A model generated the notes under the pieces. It was not told the origin of the DNA. It did no database searches and saw only the letters and a list, made by a program, of their open reading frames with translations. Shown one piece after another: positions 33,161-42,544 of a DNA stretch of 43,954 bases. Positions within the stretch are counted from its first letter, which is position 1, and each line of letters begins with the position of its first letter. Source of the stretch: an uncultured Olsenella sp. (lineage in GTDB: Bacteria > Actinomycetota > Coriobacteriia > Coriobacteriales > Atopobiaceae); contig OMVT01000020.1 in assembly GCA_900314535.1 (NCBI GenBank), positions 1 through 43,954 on the forward strand, given 5' to 3'. The position numbers and the translations under genes are program-made.

Positions 33161-33385
33161 CTAATGGGCACCCGCGTGTGCAAGGCCTGCGAGGAGCGCT
33201 GCACAGGCGATGACAGCGGCTATGAAGGGTACGCTCAGAAGAGCCAGCACGATGCAGGCAAGTATGAGCCAGCCGAGTGCCTTGAAGGCGAAGGCAAAGG
33301 TCCACCAGACGAGCTTGAAGAAGAAGGCGATGATGCAGCCGACGAGCCACAGCCCGAAGACCGTAGAGAACAATGCAATGAACAC
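33161..33385 (-). CDS. Small hydrophobic membrane protein
   Basis: A 74-residue protein of two to three hydrophobic helices (FIALFSTVFGLWLVGCIIAF, then LGWLILACIVLALLSVPFIA) with few charged residues. The start is GTG 33385 with GGAAGGAAC just upstream. A TACAAT -10-like sequence lies in the 55-nt gap after lacI. It ends one nucleotide before the YgjP-like gene, so the two are translationally coupled. Family not recognised. Confidence 0.65.
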   Translation of the reverse strand: MFIALFSTVFGLWLVGCIIAFFFKLVWWTFAFAFKALGWLILACIVLALLSVPFIAAVIACAALLAGLAHAGAH

Positions 33386-33440
33386 GGAAGGTTCCTTCCA
33401 ATACGTTTGACGAATGAATTGTACCCGAGAGCGGCTTCGG

Positions 33441-34457
33441 CTATCGGATGTCCCGTACCGTGGAGCGCTCGATGAGAGTGCCGGGAATGCGGATGTCCTG
33501 GACCTCGTAGCCCGGCTCCCCTGCCTTGAGCGCTTCCTCGAAGGCGCGGGTGCCGCGCTGGAACATATCGAAGCGCACCGTCGTAAGGCGGTTTCTGGGT
33601 ACGGTGCCGCCAAGGGAATCATCGACACCCACGACGCTCACGTCTTCCGGCACCTGCCTTCCGGCATCCTCGAGCGCGGCAATGACGCCCAAGGCCATCT
33701 GGTCGTTTGCTGCATAGACGGCGGTCATTGACGCGTCTGTAGCAAGCGCGGCACCTGCCTCGTAGCCGCTGTCTGCGGTCCAGTCACCGGCAAGGGGCTC
33801 CACTGCTTCAATCCCCTGCTCTTCCAGCGCATCTCGCCAGCCCTTTTCGCGGAATGTGGAGTCGACCGAATATGAGGGGCCGGCAACGAAGCGAATCTCT
33901 CTGTGTCCATGGGAAAGGAGATGATTCATAACAAGGCGGGAGCAGCCATACTGGTCGGAATCGATTGTCGTGCAGCCGGGGTGCGGATACATGGTCAGAA
34001 GCACGCAGCCCAAGCCCTGCGCGGGACGGAAGACATCGAAGTCCTCTGCCTTGATGCTCATGCTGACGATCATCGCATCCACAGGAAGGGCAAGCATGCG
34101 CCTCGTTGTCGCTTCGAGCGAGACAGGGCTGTCGTCACGTTCCTCTTCCATCGTTATGGCATACCCATGCTCTCGTGCAGCAGTGGCGATACCGTCAAGC
34201 GTCGAGAGATTGCCGTACTGCGTGATGTTGTAGATCGTGAGGCCAACCGAATGGTAGCGGCCGCTCCTGAGCGAGCGCCCGGCAAAGTTGGGGCGGAACC
34301 CGAGCTCCTCCATCGCACGTGTCACAGTGAGGCGCGTCTTCTCGCTCACATTGGGCTGCCGGTTCACGACGCGGGAGACAGTCTGCTGGGATACGCCCGC
34401 GGCACGAGCGACATCCGCTGCCGATACCGGACGGTGCATCTGCTCTCTCTTCGTCAC
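33441..34457 (-). CDS. LacI/GalR-family transcriptional regulator of the gal operon
   Basis: A 338-residue repressor. It has an N-terminal helix-turn-helix (VSAADVARAAGVSQQTVSRVVN), the hinge GFRPNFAGRSLRSGR, and a periplasmic-binding-protein-like sugar domain with the usual TTIDSDQYG and VGVDDS segments. The start is GTG 34457 with GGAGGG upstream; the long extension in the frame runs across the promoter region. It is divergent from galM-galK-galT and a LacI-type operator lies between them, so it probably acts as a GalR-like repressor relieved by galactose or a derivative (inference). Confidence 0.92.
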   Translation of the reverse strand: MTKREQMHRPVSAADVARAAGVSQQTVSRVVNRQPNVSEKTRLTVTRAMEELGFRPNFAGRSLRSGRYHSVGLTIYNITQYGNLSTLDGIATAAREHGYAITMEEERDDSPVSLEATTRRMLALPVDAMIVSMSIKAEDFDVFRPAQGLGCVLLTMYPHPGCTTIDSDQYGCSRLVMNHLLSHGHREIRFVAGPSYSVDSTFREKGWRDALEEQGIEAVEPLAGDWTADSGYEAGAALATDASMTAVYAANDQMALGVIAALEDAGRQVPEDVSVVGVDDSLGGTVPRNRLTTVRFDMFQRGTRAFEEALKAGEPGYEVQDIRIPGTLIERSTVRDIR

Positions 34458-34542
34458 GCGAATCCCTCCTGCCGCTCCCCTGCCATTTGGTTCCATTGGC
34501 GAAAACAGTAGCACAGAGCCAAGAATCTCGCTGCAATTGAGC

Positions 34543-34560
34543 AATGCGTACGTTAACATT
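34543..34560. promoter_or_regulatory. LacI-family operator in the lacI/galM gap
   Basis: AATGCGTACGTTAACATT has the LacI-family pattern TG-N4-CG-N4-CA, with outer arms CAATG/CATTG extending it to 34542-34561. It lies about 25 nt before the galM ATG, where binding would block galM transcription. Confidence 0.7.
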
Positions 34561-34584
34561 GTAGCGGAAGCAGGGAGGACGCAT

Positions 34585-35664
34585 ATGGTCGAGAGCTCGA
34601 TGTTCGGCATGCTGCCAGATGGCAGCTGCGCTATGAAATATACGATTCCAGCAGGCAAAGCTGCCCTGACCGTCACCGATTTCGGCGCAACGGTGCTGGG
34701 CCTTTCCGTTCCGGACAGGGACGGGAACGTGGATGATATCGTGCTCGGCTTCTCCGGGCTTGAAGGCTACCTCGATGACCCCGCCTGCTACGGTGCGACA
34801 ATCGGACCTGTCGCGAACAGGACCCGCGGCGCCGAGCTTACGATTGGCTCGCAGCCATATGCACTCGAGAGGAATGATGGGCCTGACAGCGCAAACAACC
34901 TCCACTCGAGCCTGACGAAAGGCCTCCACAAGAGGCTCTGGGAACGCATCGAAGATGAGTCGGATGATTCTCTGACCCTTGCCTGCAATCTGGCAGACGG
35001 AGAGCTTGGCCTTCCGGGCAACCGCCGCTTCACCGCAACATTCTCTCTGGTAGAAGAGCAGGATGGCTATAGGGTCGACATACGCTACCGGTGCGAGAGC
35101 GACAAAGAGACGTTCGTGAACATGACGAACCACACGTATTTCAATCTCGCGGGCCATGCTTCAGGTTCTGCCCTCGATACGGTTGTCGCAATCGATGCAG
35201 ACAGCTTCCTGCCGATAGCAGGCGACCATGTGCCGGATGGACGCATCCTGCCCGTGGCAAGCACTCCTTTCGACTTCAGAACTCCCAAGGCATTGGGCCA
35301 AGATCTCGGTCAGACATCGGTCCAGCTCGAGCGGGGGCATGGCATCGACCACTGCTTCTGCGCAAGGGGTTGGGAGCCTGATGGCAAGCTCAGGCATGCC
35401 CTTTCAGCTCATGATTCGAAGTCCGGACGTACGCTCGACATCTCTGTGACGACTCCCGGCATCCAGCTCTATCCCGGAAACTGGCTCGATGATCCAGAGG
35501 GGAAAGATGGGACGAGCTACATAGCGGGCTCAGGCTTTGCGGCTGAGGCTGAGTACTTCCCCGATTGCGTACATCACCCGTCGTGGCCTCAGCCCGTCTG
35601 CACGCCAGAGAAGCCATACGAGATAGGCATTTCCTGGATGCTTGGCACGTATGTGCAGCGATAG
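34585..35664 (+). CDS. galM: Aldose 1-epimerase (galactose mutarotase)
   Basis: Interconverts alpha and beta galactose, the entry step of the Leloir pathway. The 359 residues carry PVANRTRG, MTNHTYFNL with the catalytic His, HGIDHCF and EYFPDC near the C-terminus (Glu region). The start is ATG 34585 with GGGAGG 6 nt upstream; the open frame continues far upstream through noncoding DNA. It is first in galM-galK-galT and directly downstream of the operator. Confidence 0.93.
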   Translation: MVESSMFGMLPDGSCAMKYTIPAGKAALTVTDFGATVLGLSVPDRDGNVDDIVLGFSGLEGYLDDPACYGATIGPVANRTRGAELTIGSQPYALERNDGPDSANNLHSSLTKGLHKRLWERIEDESDDSLTLACNLADGELGLPGNRRFTATFSLVEEQDGYRVDIRYRCESDKETFVNMTNHTYFNLAGHASGSALDTVVAIDADSFLPIAGDHVPDGRILPVASTPFDFRTPKALGQDLGQTSVQLERGHGIDHCFCARGWEPDGKLRHALSAHDSKSGRTLDISVTTPGIQLYPGNWLDDPEGKDGTSYIAGSGFAAEAEYFPDCVHHPSWPQPVCTPEKPYEIGISWMLGTYVQR

Positions 35665-35704
35665 GCTGCCGAATGTTGGACAGACAAGACAAGGAGAGAA
35701 CGAG

Positions 35705-36913
35705 ATGGAATCCTCAAAGATGACGGAAGGACAGATGCGGGCGCACGAAGTCTTCGACGAAGCATTCGGCGAGCCAGAAAAGGGAGCCAAACTGCTTCAG
35801 GTGCATGCACCAGGACGCTCCGAGATCGCCGGCAACCACACCGATCATGAGGGTGGCCATGTCATTGCGGGTGCCCTCGATGTCGCAATCGACGCCGTAG
35901 CCAGAAAGACAGAAGGCACACAGATCCGCCTTGCAAGCGATGGCTACCCTCTCGTCACGGTCGATGCCTCCGACCTCTCGATCCGCGAAGACGAGAAGAA
36001 TACGACAGCTGCGCTTGTGCGTGGCATGGCGGCATGCATGGCTGAGGATGGCAGGGTGCCCTCCGGCTTCGATATCGCCCTTACGAGCACGATTCCCGTG
36101 GGCGGCGGGCTTTCCTCCTCAGCTGCCATCGAAGCGGCGCTCGGCCGTGCCATGGAAGCGTTCTGGGACGGAAAGAGCTACGATGCGCTCGAGCTTGCCC
36201 GCATGTGCCAGAAAGTCGAGAACGTCTATTTCGGCAAGCCCTGTGGCCTCATGGACCAGGCTTCGGTCTGTCTCGGCGGCCTTGCCTTCATCGATTTCTT
36301 CGATAAGGAGAATCCCAAGGCAGAGAAGCTTGCCTATGACTTCGAGGATGCAGGATATGCCCTGATCTTGGCAAAGGTCGGAGCGAGCCATGAGGACCTG
36401 ACCGACGCCTATGCCGCCATCCCCGAAGAGATGCAGGAAGTGGCCCGCACCTTCGGCAAGGTCCGTCTCGCCGATGTAGACGAGAAGAAGTTCCTTGATG
36501 CGGTACCGGAGCTCAGGAAGAAGCTCGGCGACAGGCCGGTGCTCCGTGCCCTCCATTACTGGAACGAGGACCGGCTCGTTCAGAAGAGGTGGCAGGCACT
36601 CCAGGAAGGCAATATCGAAGAGTTCCTGGCACTCACGCGCGCGTCGGGCAAGAGCTCTGCCATGTATCTCCAGAACGTGACGACCGGCAATGCCGAGCAG
36701 CCGGCAATGGTTGCGCTTGCACTTGCCGAGCGCCTTCTAGAAGGCAAAGGCGCTTGCCGGATCCACGGCGGCGGCTTCGGCGGCACGATCCAGTGCTTCG
36801 TCCCGCTTGCAGAAGCAGGCCAGTTCCAGGAGAGGATGGACGCCTGGCTCGGCAAGGATGCCACGCGCCGCTATCACATTGCAGAAAGGGGTGCTTTTGC
36901 ATCATGGGAGTAG
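35705..36913 (+). CDS. galK: Galactokinase
   Basis: Phosphorylates galactose to galactose-1-phosphate with ATP. The 402-residue product has the galactokinase motif APGRSEIAGNHTDHEGG near residue 35, the GHMP ATP loop PVGGGLSSSAA and the C-terminal GGGFGGTIQCFVP segment. The start is ATG 35705 with AAGGAGA upstream. It lies 40 nt after galM and overlaps galT by 10 nt. Confidence 0.95.
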   Translation: MESSKMTEGQMRAHEVFDEAFGEPEKGAKLLQVHAPGRSEIAGNHTDHEGGHVIAGALDVAIDAVARKTEGTQIRLASDGYPLVTVDASDLSIREDEKNTTAALVRGMAACMAEDGRVPSGFDIALTSTIPVGGGLSSSAAIEAALGRAMEAFWDGKSYDALELARMCQKVENVYFGKPCGLMDQASVCLGGLAFIDFFDKENPKAEKLAYDFEDAGYALILAKVGASHEDLTDAYAAIPEEMQEVARTFGKVRLADVDEKKFLDAVPELRKKLGDRPVLRALHYWNEDRLVQKRWQALQEGNIEEFLALTRASGKSSAMYLQNVTTGNAEQPAMVALALAERLLEGKGACRIHGGGFGGTIQCFVPLAEAGQFQERMDAWLGKDATRRYHIAERGAFASWE

Positions 36914-38484
36914 CTGAAGACATTGCAGCAGAGATCGAAGCCATCTGCGACTATGCAGCCGTGCACGGCCTGCTAGCCTGGGAAGACCGCATCTGGGCCT
37001 ACAACAGCGTGCTTTCTGCCCTAGGACACACCGGCCCTGGACCTCAAGCTGCATGGGCACTGGCCGAGAATGCAGAAGATCCTGCTGTCTCCCCTGCTGC
37101 ATCATATGACGTCCCCGACAAGCTCCTGGCAGATCTTGCCGAGCACGCGATTGCTGCCAGCAAGGAGGAGAATACTGCCTCGGGGCGCGACCGCATCGCA
37201 ATGGAGATCATGGGGCTCCTCATGCCAAGGCCGTCCGAGATAGCAAAGAAGTTCGCTGATCAGAGAAGCACCAAGGGCGCCCAGGCCGCAACAGACTGGT
37301 TCTACAGCCTCTGCTGCGATGCCGGCTATGTGCGCAGGTCAGCCATTGCCAGAAACATCTGCTGGACATACGAGAGCGCCTACGGCCCTCTCGAGATCAC
37401 GATCAATCTCTCGAAGCCGGAGAAGGACCCCAGAGAGATTGCAGCAGCCGGCAAGGCGCCTGCAGGCGAGAAATATCCTGCCTGCCAGCTCTGCATCGAG
37501 AACGAAGGATATGCGGGCCGCCCTGCGTCCGATGCCTTCGGCGCCCATCCAGCGCGCCAGAATCTCCGCATCATCCCGATCGAGCTCGGGCACGAGCGCT
37601 GGGGCTTCCAGTACTCCCCTTATGCCTACTTCAACGAGCACTGCATCGCTATGAGTGCGCACCACCGTCCGATGCATGTGGACAGGGCGTCGCTTTCCTG
37701 CCTGCTCGATTTCGTGGACCTCTTCCCCCACTACTTCATCGGCTCGAATGCCGACCTGCCTATCGTCGGAGGCTCCATCCTCTCGCATGACCACTACCAG
37801 GGCGGCAGGTATGAGTTCGCAATGATGAAGGCAGAGACGGCAGAGACATTCGAGGTCCCAGGATATCCCGACATCAAGGGCGAAGTTCTCAAGTGGCCGC
37901 TCTCGGTCCTGAGGCTCACTTCTCAGAACCGGGGCCAGATTCTCAATGCGGCAGACCATGTCATCTCCTGCTGGAGAGCCTGGAGCGACCCCGATCTCGG
38001 CATCATCGCCCACGACGAGAATGGCGCCCACAATACGGTCACGCCTATCGTCAGGAAGCATGACGGCACCTATGAGGCCTACCTCGCTCTCAGGTGCAAT
38101 ATCACCTCGAAGGACCATCCGCTCGGCGTCTTCCATCCGCATGAGCAGTGGCACCATATCAAGCGCGAGAACATCGGCCTCATCGAGGTCATGGGTCTGG
38201 CCATCCTCCCTCCCCGCCTCGTGCCCGAGCTCAAGCGCACTGAGGAGCTCCTCCTCAAGGGTGCCTCCCTCGAAGAGCTCAGGCAGGATGAGCTCGCTTC
38301 CGCCCATGCCGTCTGGGCAAGAGGGCTTGCGCAGACGCATCCGGAGCTTGCAGAAGACAACATCCAGGCCATCGTGAAAGATGCTGTCGGCGAAGTCTTC
38401 TCGCATGTGCTCGAGGATGCCGGCGTCTTCAAATGGGATGAAGCCGGGCGCGCGGGGCAGATGCGCTTCATAGCGTCGCTGTAG
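36904..38484 (+). CDS. galT: UTP-hexose-1-phosphate / galactose-1-phosphate uridylyltransferase (type 2 GalT)
   Basis: Transfers UMP between UDP-glucose and galactose-1-phosphate. The 526 residues match the long Gram-positive GalT type, including RNICWTYESAYGPLEITINLS, the catalytic histidine segment SHDHYQGG and late HPLGVFHPHEQWHHIKRENIG. The start is ATG 36904, 10 nt before the galK stop. galE, the next enzyme of the pathway, is not in this operon; only a fragment of a foreign-looking galE occurs at the window end. Confidence 0.94.
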   Translation: MGVAEDIAAEIEAICDYAAVHGLLAWEDRIWAYNSVLSALGHTGPGPQAAWALAENAEDPAVSPAASYDVPDKLLADLAEHAIAASKEENTASGRDRIAMEIMGLLMPRPSEIAKKFADQRSTKGAQAATDWFYSLCCDAGYVRRSAIARNICWTYESAYGPLEITINLSKPEKDPREIAAAGKAPAGEKYPACQLCIENEGYAGRPASDAFGAHPARQNLRIIPIELGHERWGFQYSPYAYFNEHCIAMSAHHRPMHVDRASLSCLLDFVDLFPHYFIGSNADLPIVGGSILSHDHYQGGRYEFAMMKAETAETFEVPGYPDIKGEVLKWPLSVLRLTSQNRGQILNAADHVISCWRAWSDPDLGIIAHDENGAHNTVTPIVRKHDGTYEAYLALRCNITSKDHPLGVFHPHEQWHHIKRENIGLIEVMGLAILPPRLVPELKRTEELLLKGASLEELRQDELASAHAVWARGLAQTHPELAEDNIQAIVKDAVGEVFSHVLEDAGVFKWDEAGRAGQMRFIASL

Positions 38485-38647
38485 CAGCTGTGCAACTGCA
38501 TGCAGGAACTGCCTGCATAGGGCACGCAGATTGAACAAATGCTCAACGAGGCATTCCTGCATGCGATGACGCGTCATTGACGTAAAGGTTTGCAGGATTT
38601 GTCCTGCAGCGAAAAGATCATGGCCTGGGTGTTCGTGCAGCCCTTCC
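38485..38647. other. Convergent gap with hairpins and a 12-bp palindrome
   Basis: Between galT and the PNPOx-like gene. ATGCAGG/CCTGCAT (38500-38518) and TGCAGGA/TCCTGCA (38591-38608) are perfect 7-bp stems that may act as weak terminators for galT and, on the minus strand, for the PNPOx-like gene. ATGACGCGTCAT (38566-38577) is a perfect palindrome. No gene is seen. Confidence 0.45.
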
Positions 38648-39127
38648 CTACCGTTCCTGGACTTCCTTGCCGCTCATATGCTCGATATCGATCACAAACA
38701 TCTGCACAGCGCGCCCGGAAAGCCCGATCTCTTCTTCCACCAGAGCGGAATCGGGATAGTATTTCATTACAAACTGTCTCACGTACCTGATGTTCTCTTC
38801 AGGGCTGTCTATCAGATGGCATCTTCCGAAGACGACCGTGCTCTGCATATATGGGGCCCACGGCTCGTCCTTGATCGTTTCGTTGCCAAAGACCGTGAAG
38901 CATACCTTGTCGCTTCTCTTCAGGGAATCGACCTTATGCCCTGCCCTTGCGCCATGAAAGATGATCTGATTGCGCTCTCCGTCATAAAGGAAGTTGATCG
39001 GAATGGCATAGGGATATCCGTCGTCACCATTCACAGCCAGAACTCCCCGTCTGGGACGAGCCAGCAGATCCTTTGCAGCATCGATGCCGATCTCGTTTCT
39101 CTTCTTCCTTATCTTCCGAAACTCCAT
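38648..39127 (-). CDS. Pyridoxamine 5'-phosphate oxidase family flavoprotein (NimA-like)
   Basis: A 159-residue FMN-binding split-barrel protein. RPRRGVLAVNGDDGYPYAIP and IIFHGARAGHKVDSLKRSDKVCFTV are typical of the NimA/5-nitroimidazole reductase subgroup; the His in FHGARAGHK is a position NimA proteins keep. It may reduce nitro compounds or other substrates; the natural one is unknown. The start is ATG 39127, 9 nt after AAGGA; an ATG 9 nt further upstream is too close to that site. Confidence 0.85.
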   Translation of the reverse strand: MEFRKIRKKRNEIGIDAAKDLLARPRRGVLAVNGDDGYPYAIPINFLYDGERNQIIFHGARAGHKVDSLKRSDKVCFTVFGNETIKDEPWAPYMQSTVVFGRCHLIDSPEENIRYVRQFVMKYYPDSALVEEEIGLSGRAVQMFVIDIEHMSGKEVQER

Positions 39128-39136
39128 AGCTCGCAT

Positions 39137-39441
39137 TCCTTATCGCTTGCCCGTCCTGCTGCTTGGTTCAATGCATCCAGAAGACGCTTGGCGGGACCGC
39201 TTCTGTGTCTCCGTCCTTCCAGAACGGATGTGGCGAAAGTCCCTGTTCAGAGTAATCAGTCTCGCCTTTGATTATATCTGCCGCCATCCTTCTTGCTAAG
39301 CACTCAGAGAAATGGTGCGGCTTGATCAAAGCTCCAGCAATTGACATGCTCGGCTGTTGCATGGCCGGTCTCGTATCTAAGCAGCTCATGAAAGCCACGC
39401 ATCACGGGTGCATGGGCGGGTAGTCTTGATCTGCTGTTCCG
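39137..39441. other. Stretch with no supported gene
   Basis: A minus-strand open frame (39168-39398, GTG start, 76 residues) ends PHHFSECLARRMAADIIKGE followed by TDYSEQGL and has no recognised family and no ribosome site. It may be a remnant of a larger gene, as the neighbouring DNA is also decayed. Nothing else was found. Confidence 0.25.
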
Positions 39442-39669
39442 TCATGCTTCTTGTTGCATCCGTTGCGCCAGCGGCTGCCAGGCGATCAGCGCAAGACTCC
39501 TCATGCAGCCAAGCGCCACGCCGACCGCAAGCAGTATCAGCTTTCCGAGCGGGGCCTTGCGGGTGCGTGCTATCCAGGCAACAAGGACAAAGATGGATGA
39601 GCTCGCACCAAGCACTGCAGGCACGCTGAGCGCAAGCTGGGAATCACGAACTTCAAACGCACGAGCCAC
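39442..39669 (-). pseudogene. Remnant of a polytopic membrane protein
   Basis: A 75-residue minus-strand frame with two hydrophobic helices (LSVPAVLGASSSIFVLVAWI and LGKLILLAVGVALG) but an N-terminus antisense to the LysR pseudogene. The membrane part resembles the multi-helix sensor half of the LuxR-type regulators common in Coriobacteriia (weak impression). It has no ribosome site and no second half, so it is probably debris. Confidence 0.3.
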
Positions 39670-40393
39670 GGCGTCAGCCCCACCGACGAGGGCCTCGAGG
39701 CAATAAGCTACGCGCGCCAGATTGTCGATCAGGCAGATCTCATGCTGTCGCGCTTCACCGAGGGCGGCGAATCCGAGGTGCGCTTTGCAGTGTCATCGCA
39801 GCACTACGAAGTCGTCGTCGAAGCCTTCGGCGTCCTGCTCGATGCCCACGCCGAACGTGCCTGCCATCTCACCCTGAGCGAGCGAGCACCATCCAGGCGA
39901 TCCAGGATGTCCATGACCACAGGAGCTCGGTGGGCATCATCTACCCGAACGACTACAACAGGCATGTCGTAGGGCGCTCCGTCGAATCGAATGGCCTTGA
40001 ATTCAGGCCGCTGTTCATCGCGCGTCCGCACATGTTCTTCCGCGCCGGCAGCAATCTCGCGCAGAAGGAAAGCATCAGGCCCGAAGAGCTGGCAGGCGTG
40101 ACGCGCTTCGCCCATCTGAGGGCACGGAAGGGTCGGCCTATTTCGCAGGGGAGCCGCCTGCCGACCTTTCCTGCCACAGCCATGTCGCGCTCAGCGACAA
40201 CGGATTTCTGGCGCGCCTCTTGTCGGAGCATGATGGCTACAACATCGCAATGGGGGTCTATCCATCTGACCGTGGCATCATTCCGGTGCCGCTCGAGACC
40301 GATGAGATCATGAATGGCGGCTATCTCGTGCGCCAGGATGCTGCGGCCGATGCGATACAGCTGACTGCTCAGTTCCTTATCCATGCGGTTAAA
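39605..40393 (+). pseudogene. LysR-family regulator pseudogene (truncated, two frameshifts)
   Basis: A LysR regulator can be read across three frames. Frame 1 (about 39605-39890) gives KLGITNFKRTSHGVSPTDEG, the end of the helix-turn-helix, and part of the effector domain. The frame then shifts: from about 39889 it continues STIQAIQDVHDHRSSVGIIY to RPEELAG and TRFAHLR. Near 40120 it shifts again to EGSAYFAGEPPADLS, DNGFLARLLSEHDGYNIAMG and on to QFLIHAV. The DNA-binding N-terminus is missing. It sits upstream of the ABC importer and may once have regulated it. Its last frame runs without a stop into the importer's lipoprotein frame. Confidence 0.8.
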
Positions 40394-40552
40394 TGCTCGT
40401 TATCAGTTGCAGCTCTTACTCCACCTGTGCCCTCTCATGAAACTAGCATCTGTTCATGTATCAATCTTGCGCCGCTCATGGAGCCGGCATGGCCTTCTGC
40501 TGAAGCCTGCCTGCGCTGCGGGCGGCACGCTCACAATGAGGAGGCTGTCAGC

Positions 40553-41521
40553 ATGACCAAAAACATCACGCGTCGCAGCGCACTTGCAATGTTCGGAGGT
40601 GCTGCAGCATTTATGGCCACAGGCGGCCTTGCTGCATGCTCCGGCACAAGCGGCGAAAAGAAGTTCAAGATCGGTGTCCTGCAGCTCACCGAGCATGAAG
40701 CGCTCGACCAGGCAAACAAGGGATTCGTCCAGGCGCTCGACGATTCGGGCATCTCCTATACGATCGACCAGCAGAATGCGCAGAACGACCAGTCTGCCTG
40801 CCAGACCATCGCTCAGAAGCTCGTGAACGACGGCGACGACCTGATTCTTGCCATCGCCACCCCTGCTGCCCAGGCAGTGGCAGGTGCCACGACCGAGATT
40901 CCCATCGTCGGCACTGCCATCACCGACTTTGCCGCATCCGGCCTCGTCGCCTCGAACGATGCTCCTGGTGGCAACGTCACGGGCACCTCCGACCTCACGC
41001 CGGTCGACGACCAGTTCGATCTGCTTGTACAGCTCCTTCCCAATGCCAAGAAGGTTGGCATCCTCTACTGCACCGCCGAGTCCAACTCCGATGTCCAGGT
41101 GCAGATGGCGGAGGAAGCTGCAGCCAAGCGCAGCCTCGAAGTCACGCGCTACTCGGTCTCCAGCTCGAATGAGATCCAGCAGGTCGTCGAGTCCATGGTC
41201 GGCAAGGTCGACGCCTGCTACGCTCCGACAGACAACACGATCGCTGCCGGAATGACGACCGTTGCTATGGTTGCCAACGAGAACAAGCTTCCTGTCATCT
41301 GCGGAGAGAAGGGCATGGTCGACAACGGCGGCCTGGCCACCTATGGCATTGACTACAACAAGCTCGGCTACAAGGCTGGCGAGATGGCTGTGAAGATTTT
41401 GAAGGGCGAAGCGAAGCCTGCTGACATGCCGATCGAGACCCTCGATGCCAGCGAGTGCACGCTCTCAACGAACGAAGAGACCGCGAAAGCGATAGGCGTC
41501 GACCTTTCTGTCATCCAGTAA
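40553..41521 (+). CDS. ABC transporter substrate-binding lipoprotein (ABC_sub_bind/TrpX type)
   Basis: A 322-residue extracellular solute-binding protein of the PF04392-like type. It has a lipoprotein signal with Arg-Arg (R7-R8, TRRSALAMFGG, possibly Tat-directed) and a lipobox ending LAACS with C29. The mature part starts KFKIGVLQLTEHEALDQANKG, and has the family's QNAQND, IPIVGTAITDF and ANENKLPVICGE segments. The start is ATG 40553 with GAGGAGG upstream. The permease and ATPase follow. TrpX-type relatives carry tryptophan or related compounds, but the ligand here cannot be stated; no T-box was found upstream. Confidence 0.92.
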   Translation: MTKNITRRSALAMFGGAAAFMATGGLAACSGTSGEKKFKIGVLQLTEHEALDQANKGFVQALDDSGISYTIDQQNAQNDQSACQTIAQKLVNDGDDLILAIATPAAQAVAGATTEIPIVGTAITDFAASGLVASNDAPGGNVTGTSDLTPVDDQFDLLVQLLPNAKKVGILYCTAESNSDVQVQMAEEAAAKRSLEVTRYSVSSSNEIQQVVESMVGKVDACYAPTDNTIAAGMTTVAMVANENKLPVICGEKGMVDNGGLATYGIDYNKLGYKAGEMAVKILKGEAKPADMPIETLDASECTLSTNEETAKAIGVDLSVIQ

Positions 41522-41576
41522 GAGGACAGAGCTCTGGCAGGACCTTCCTGCCGTCCAGTATCGCTGCTCTATTCTG

Positions 41577-41600
41577 TGCCCGGCCCATTTTCGCCGGGCA
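41577..41600 (+). other. Stem-loop between lipoprotein and permease genes
   Basis: TGCCCGGC (41577-41584) and GCCGGGCA (41593-41600) form a perfect 8-bp stem with an 8-nt loop. It is followed by TGCTTTTGG. Such a site between a binding protein and its permease often lowers downstream expression. Confidence 0.6.
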
Positions 41601-41626
41601 TGCTTTTGGAAAAGGAGGAAATCTCA

Positions 41627-42544
41627 ATGCTTCTTGCTCTTACCGGGGCCGTCTACCAGGGAATTCTCTGGGGCATCATGGTCCTGGGCGTCTTCATCAC
41701 CTACAAGATGCTCGATATCGCCGACCTGACCGTCGATGGCAGCTTCGCTTTGGGCGGCTGCGTTGCCGCGACCGCATCGGTCACGCTTGGCCTCGACCCG
41801 CTTGCCGCCATTCTTCTTGGCACCCTTGCCGGTGTCATTGCAGGCGCTGTCACCGGCCTGCTCCATACAGTCTTCGATATCCCCGCCATCCTTGCAGGAA
41901 TCCTTACTCAGATTGCACTCTGGTCCATCAACCTGCGCATCATGGGCAAGTCCAATGTTCCGCTCCTGAATGTCGACACGGTCTTCACCCGTCTTGCTTC
42001 GCTTCTGGGTGTCTCCCAGAGCGTCGCATCCTTCATCATCGGCATCCTGGTCGCCGTGCTCTGCATCGTGCTTCTGTACTGGTTCTTCGGCACCGAGATT
42101 GGCTCTGCCCTCCGCGCCACAGGACAGAATGAGCATATGTGCCGCGCTCTCGGTATCGATGTGCGTGTGACGAAGCTCCTTGCCCTCATGATTTCGAACG
42201 GCCTTGTCGGTCTTTCTGGCGCTCTTGTCTGCCAGAGCCAGAAGTACGCTGACATCAACATGGGCACTGGTGCCATCGTTATCGGCCTTGCTGCCATCGT
42301 GATCGGCGAGGTGCTCGGCCGTCTCACCCCGGGCAAGCTCCAGGCCTTTGGCAGCCGCCTCACTTCCGCGGTCGTCGGCTCTGTCGTCTACTTCCTGATT
42401 CGTGCCATCGTCCTCCAGATGGGCATGGACGCAAACGATATGAAGCTCTTCTCTGCCATCATCGTCGCCCTTGCCCTTGTCATCCCCGTCATCCTGGAGC
42501 GCAGGCAGCAGCGTCTCTCCTACTCGAAGGGAGGCGAGCGCTGA
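41627..42544 (+). CDS. ABC transporter permease
   Basis: A 305-residue polytopic permease of the branched-chain-amino-acid/ribose type fold (BPD_transp_2-like). It has about nine hydrophobic segments, YKMLDIADLTVDGSFALGG near the start and FGTEIGSALRATGQNEHMCRALGI in the cytoplasmic coupling loop. The start is ATG 41627 with AAAGGAGGAA upstream. The stop overlaps the ATPase start (TGATG). Confidence 0.92.
   Translation: MLLALTGAVYQGILWGIMVLGVFITYKMLDIADLTVDGSFALGGCVAATASVTLGLDPLAAILLGTLAGVIAGAVTGLLHTVFDIPAILAGILTQIALWSINLRIMGKSNVPLLNVDTVFTRLASLLGVSQSVASFIIGILVAVLCIVLLYWFFGTEIGSALRATGQNEHMCRALGIDVRVTKLLALMISNGLVGLSGALVCQSQKYADINMGTGAIVIGLAAIVIGEVLGRLTPGKLQAFGSRLTSAVVGSVVYFLIRAIVLQMGMDANDMKLFSAIIVALALVIPVILERRQQRLSYSKGGER

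Noticed and set aside
40394..40552. T-box riboswitch upstream of the TrpX-like importer
   Set aside because: No T-box core motif or specifier-like stem and no terminator hairpin was found in this leader.
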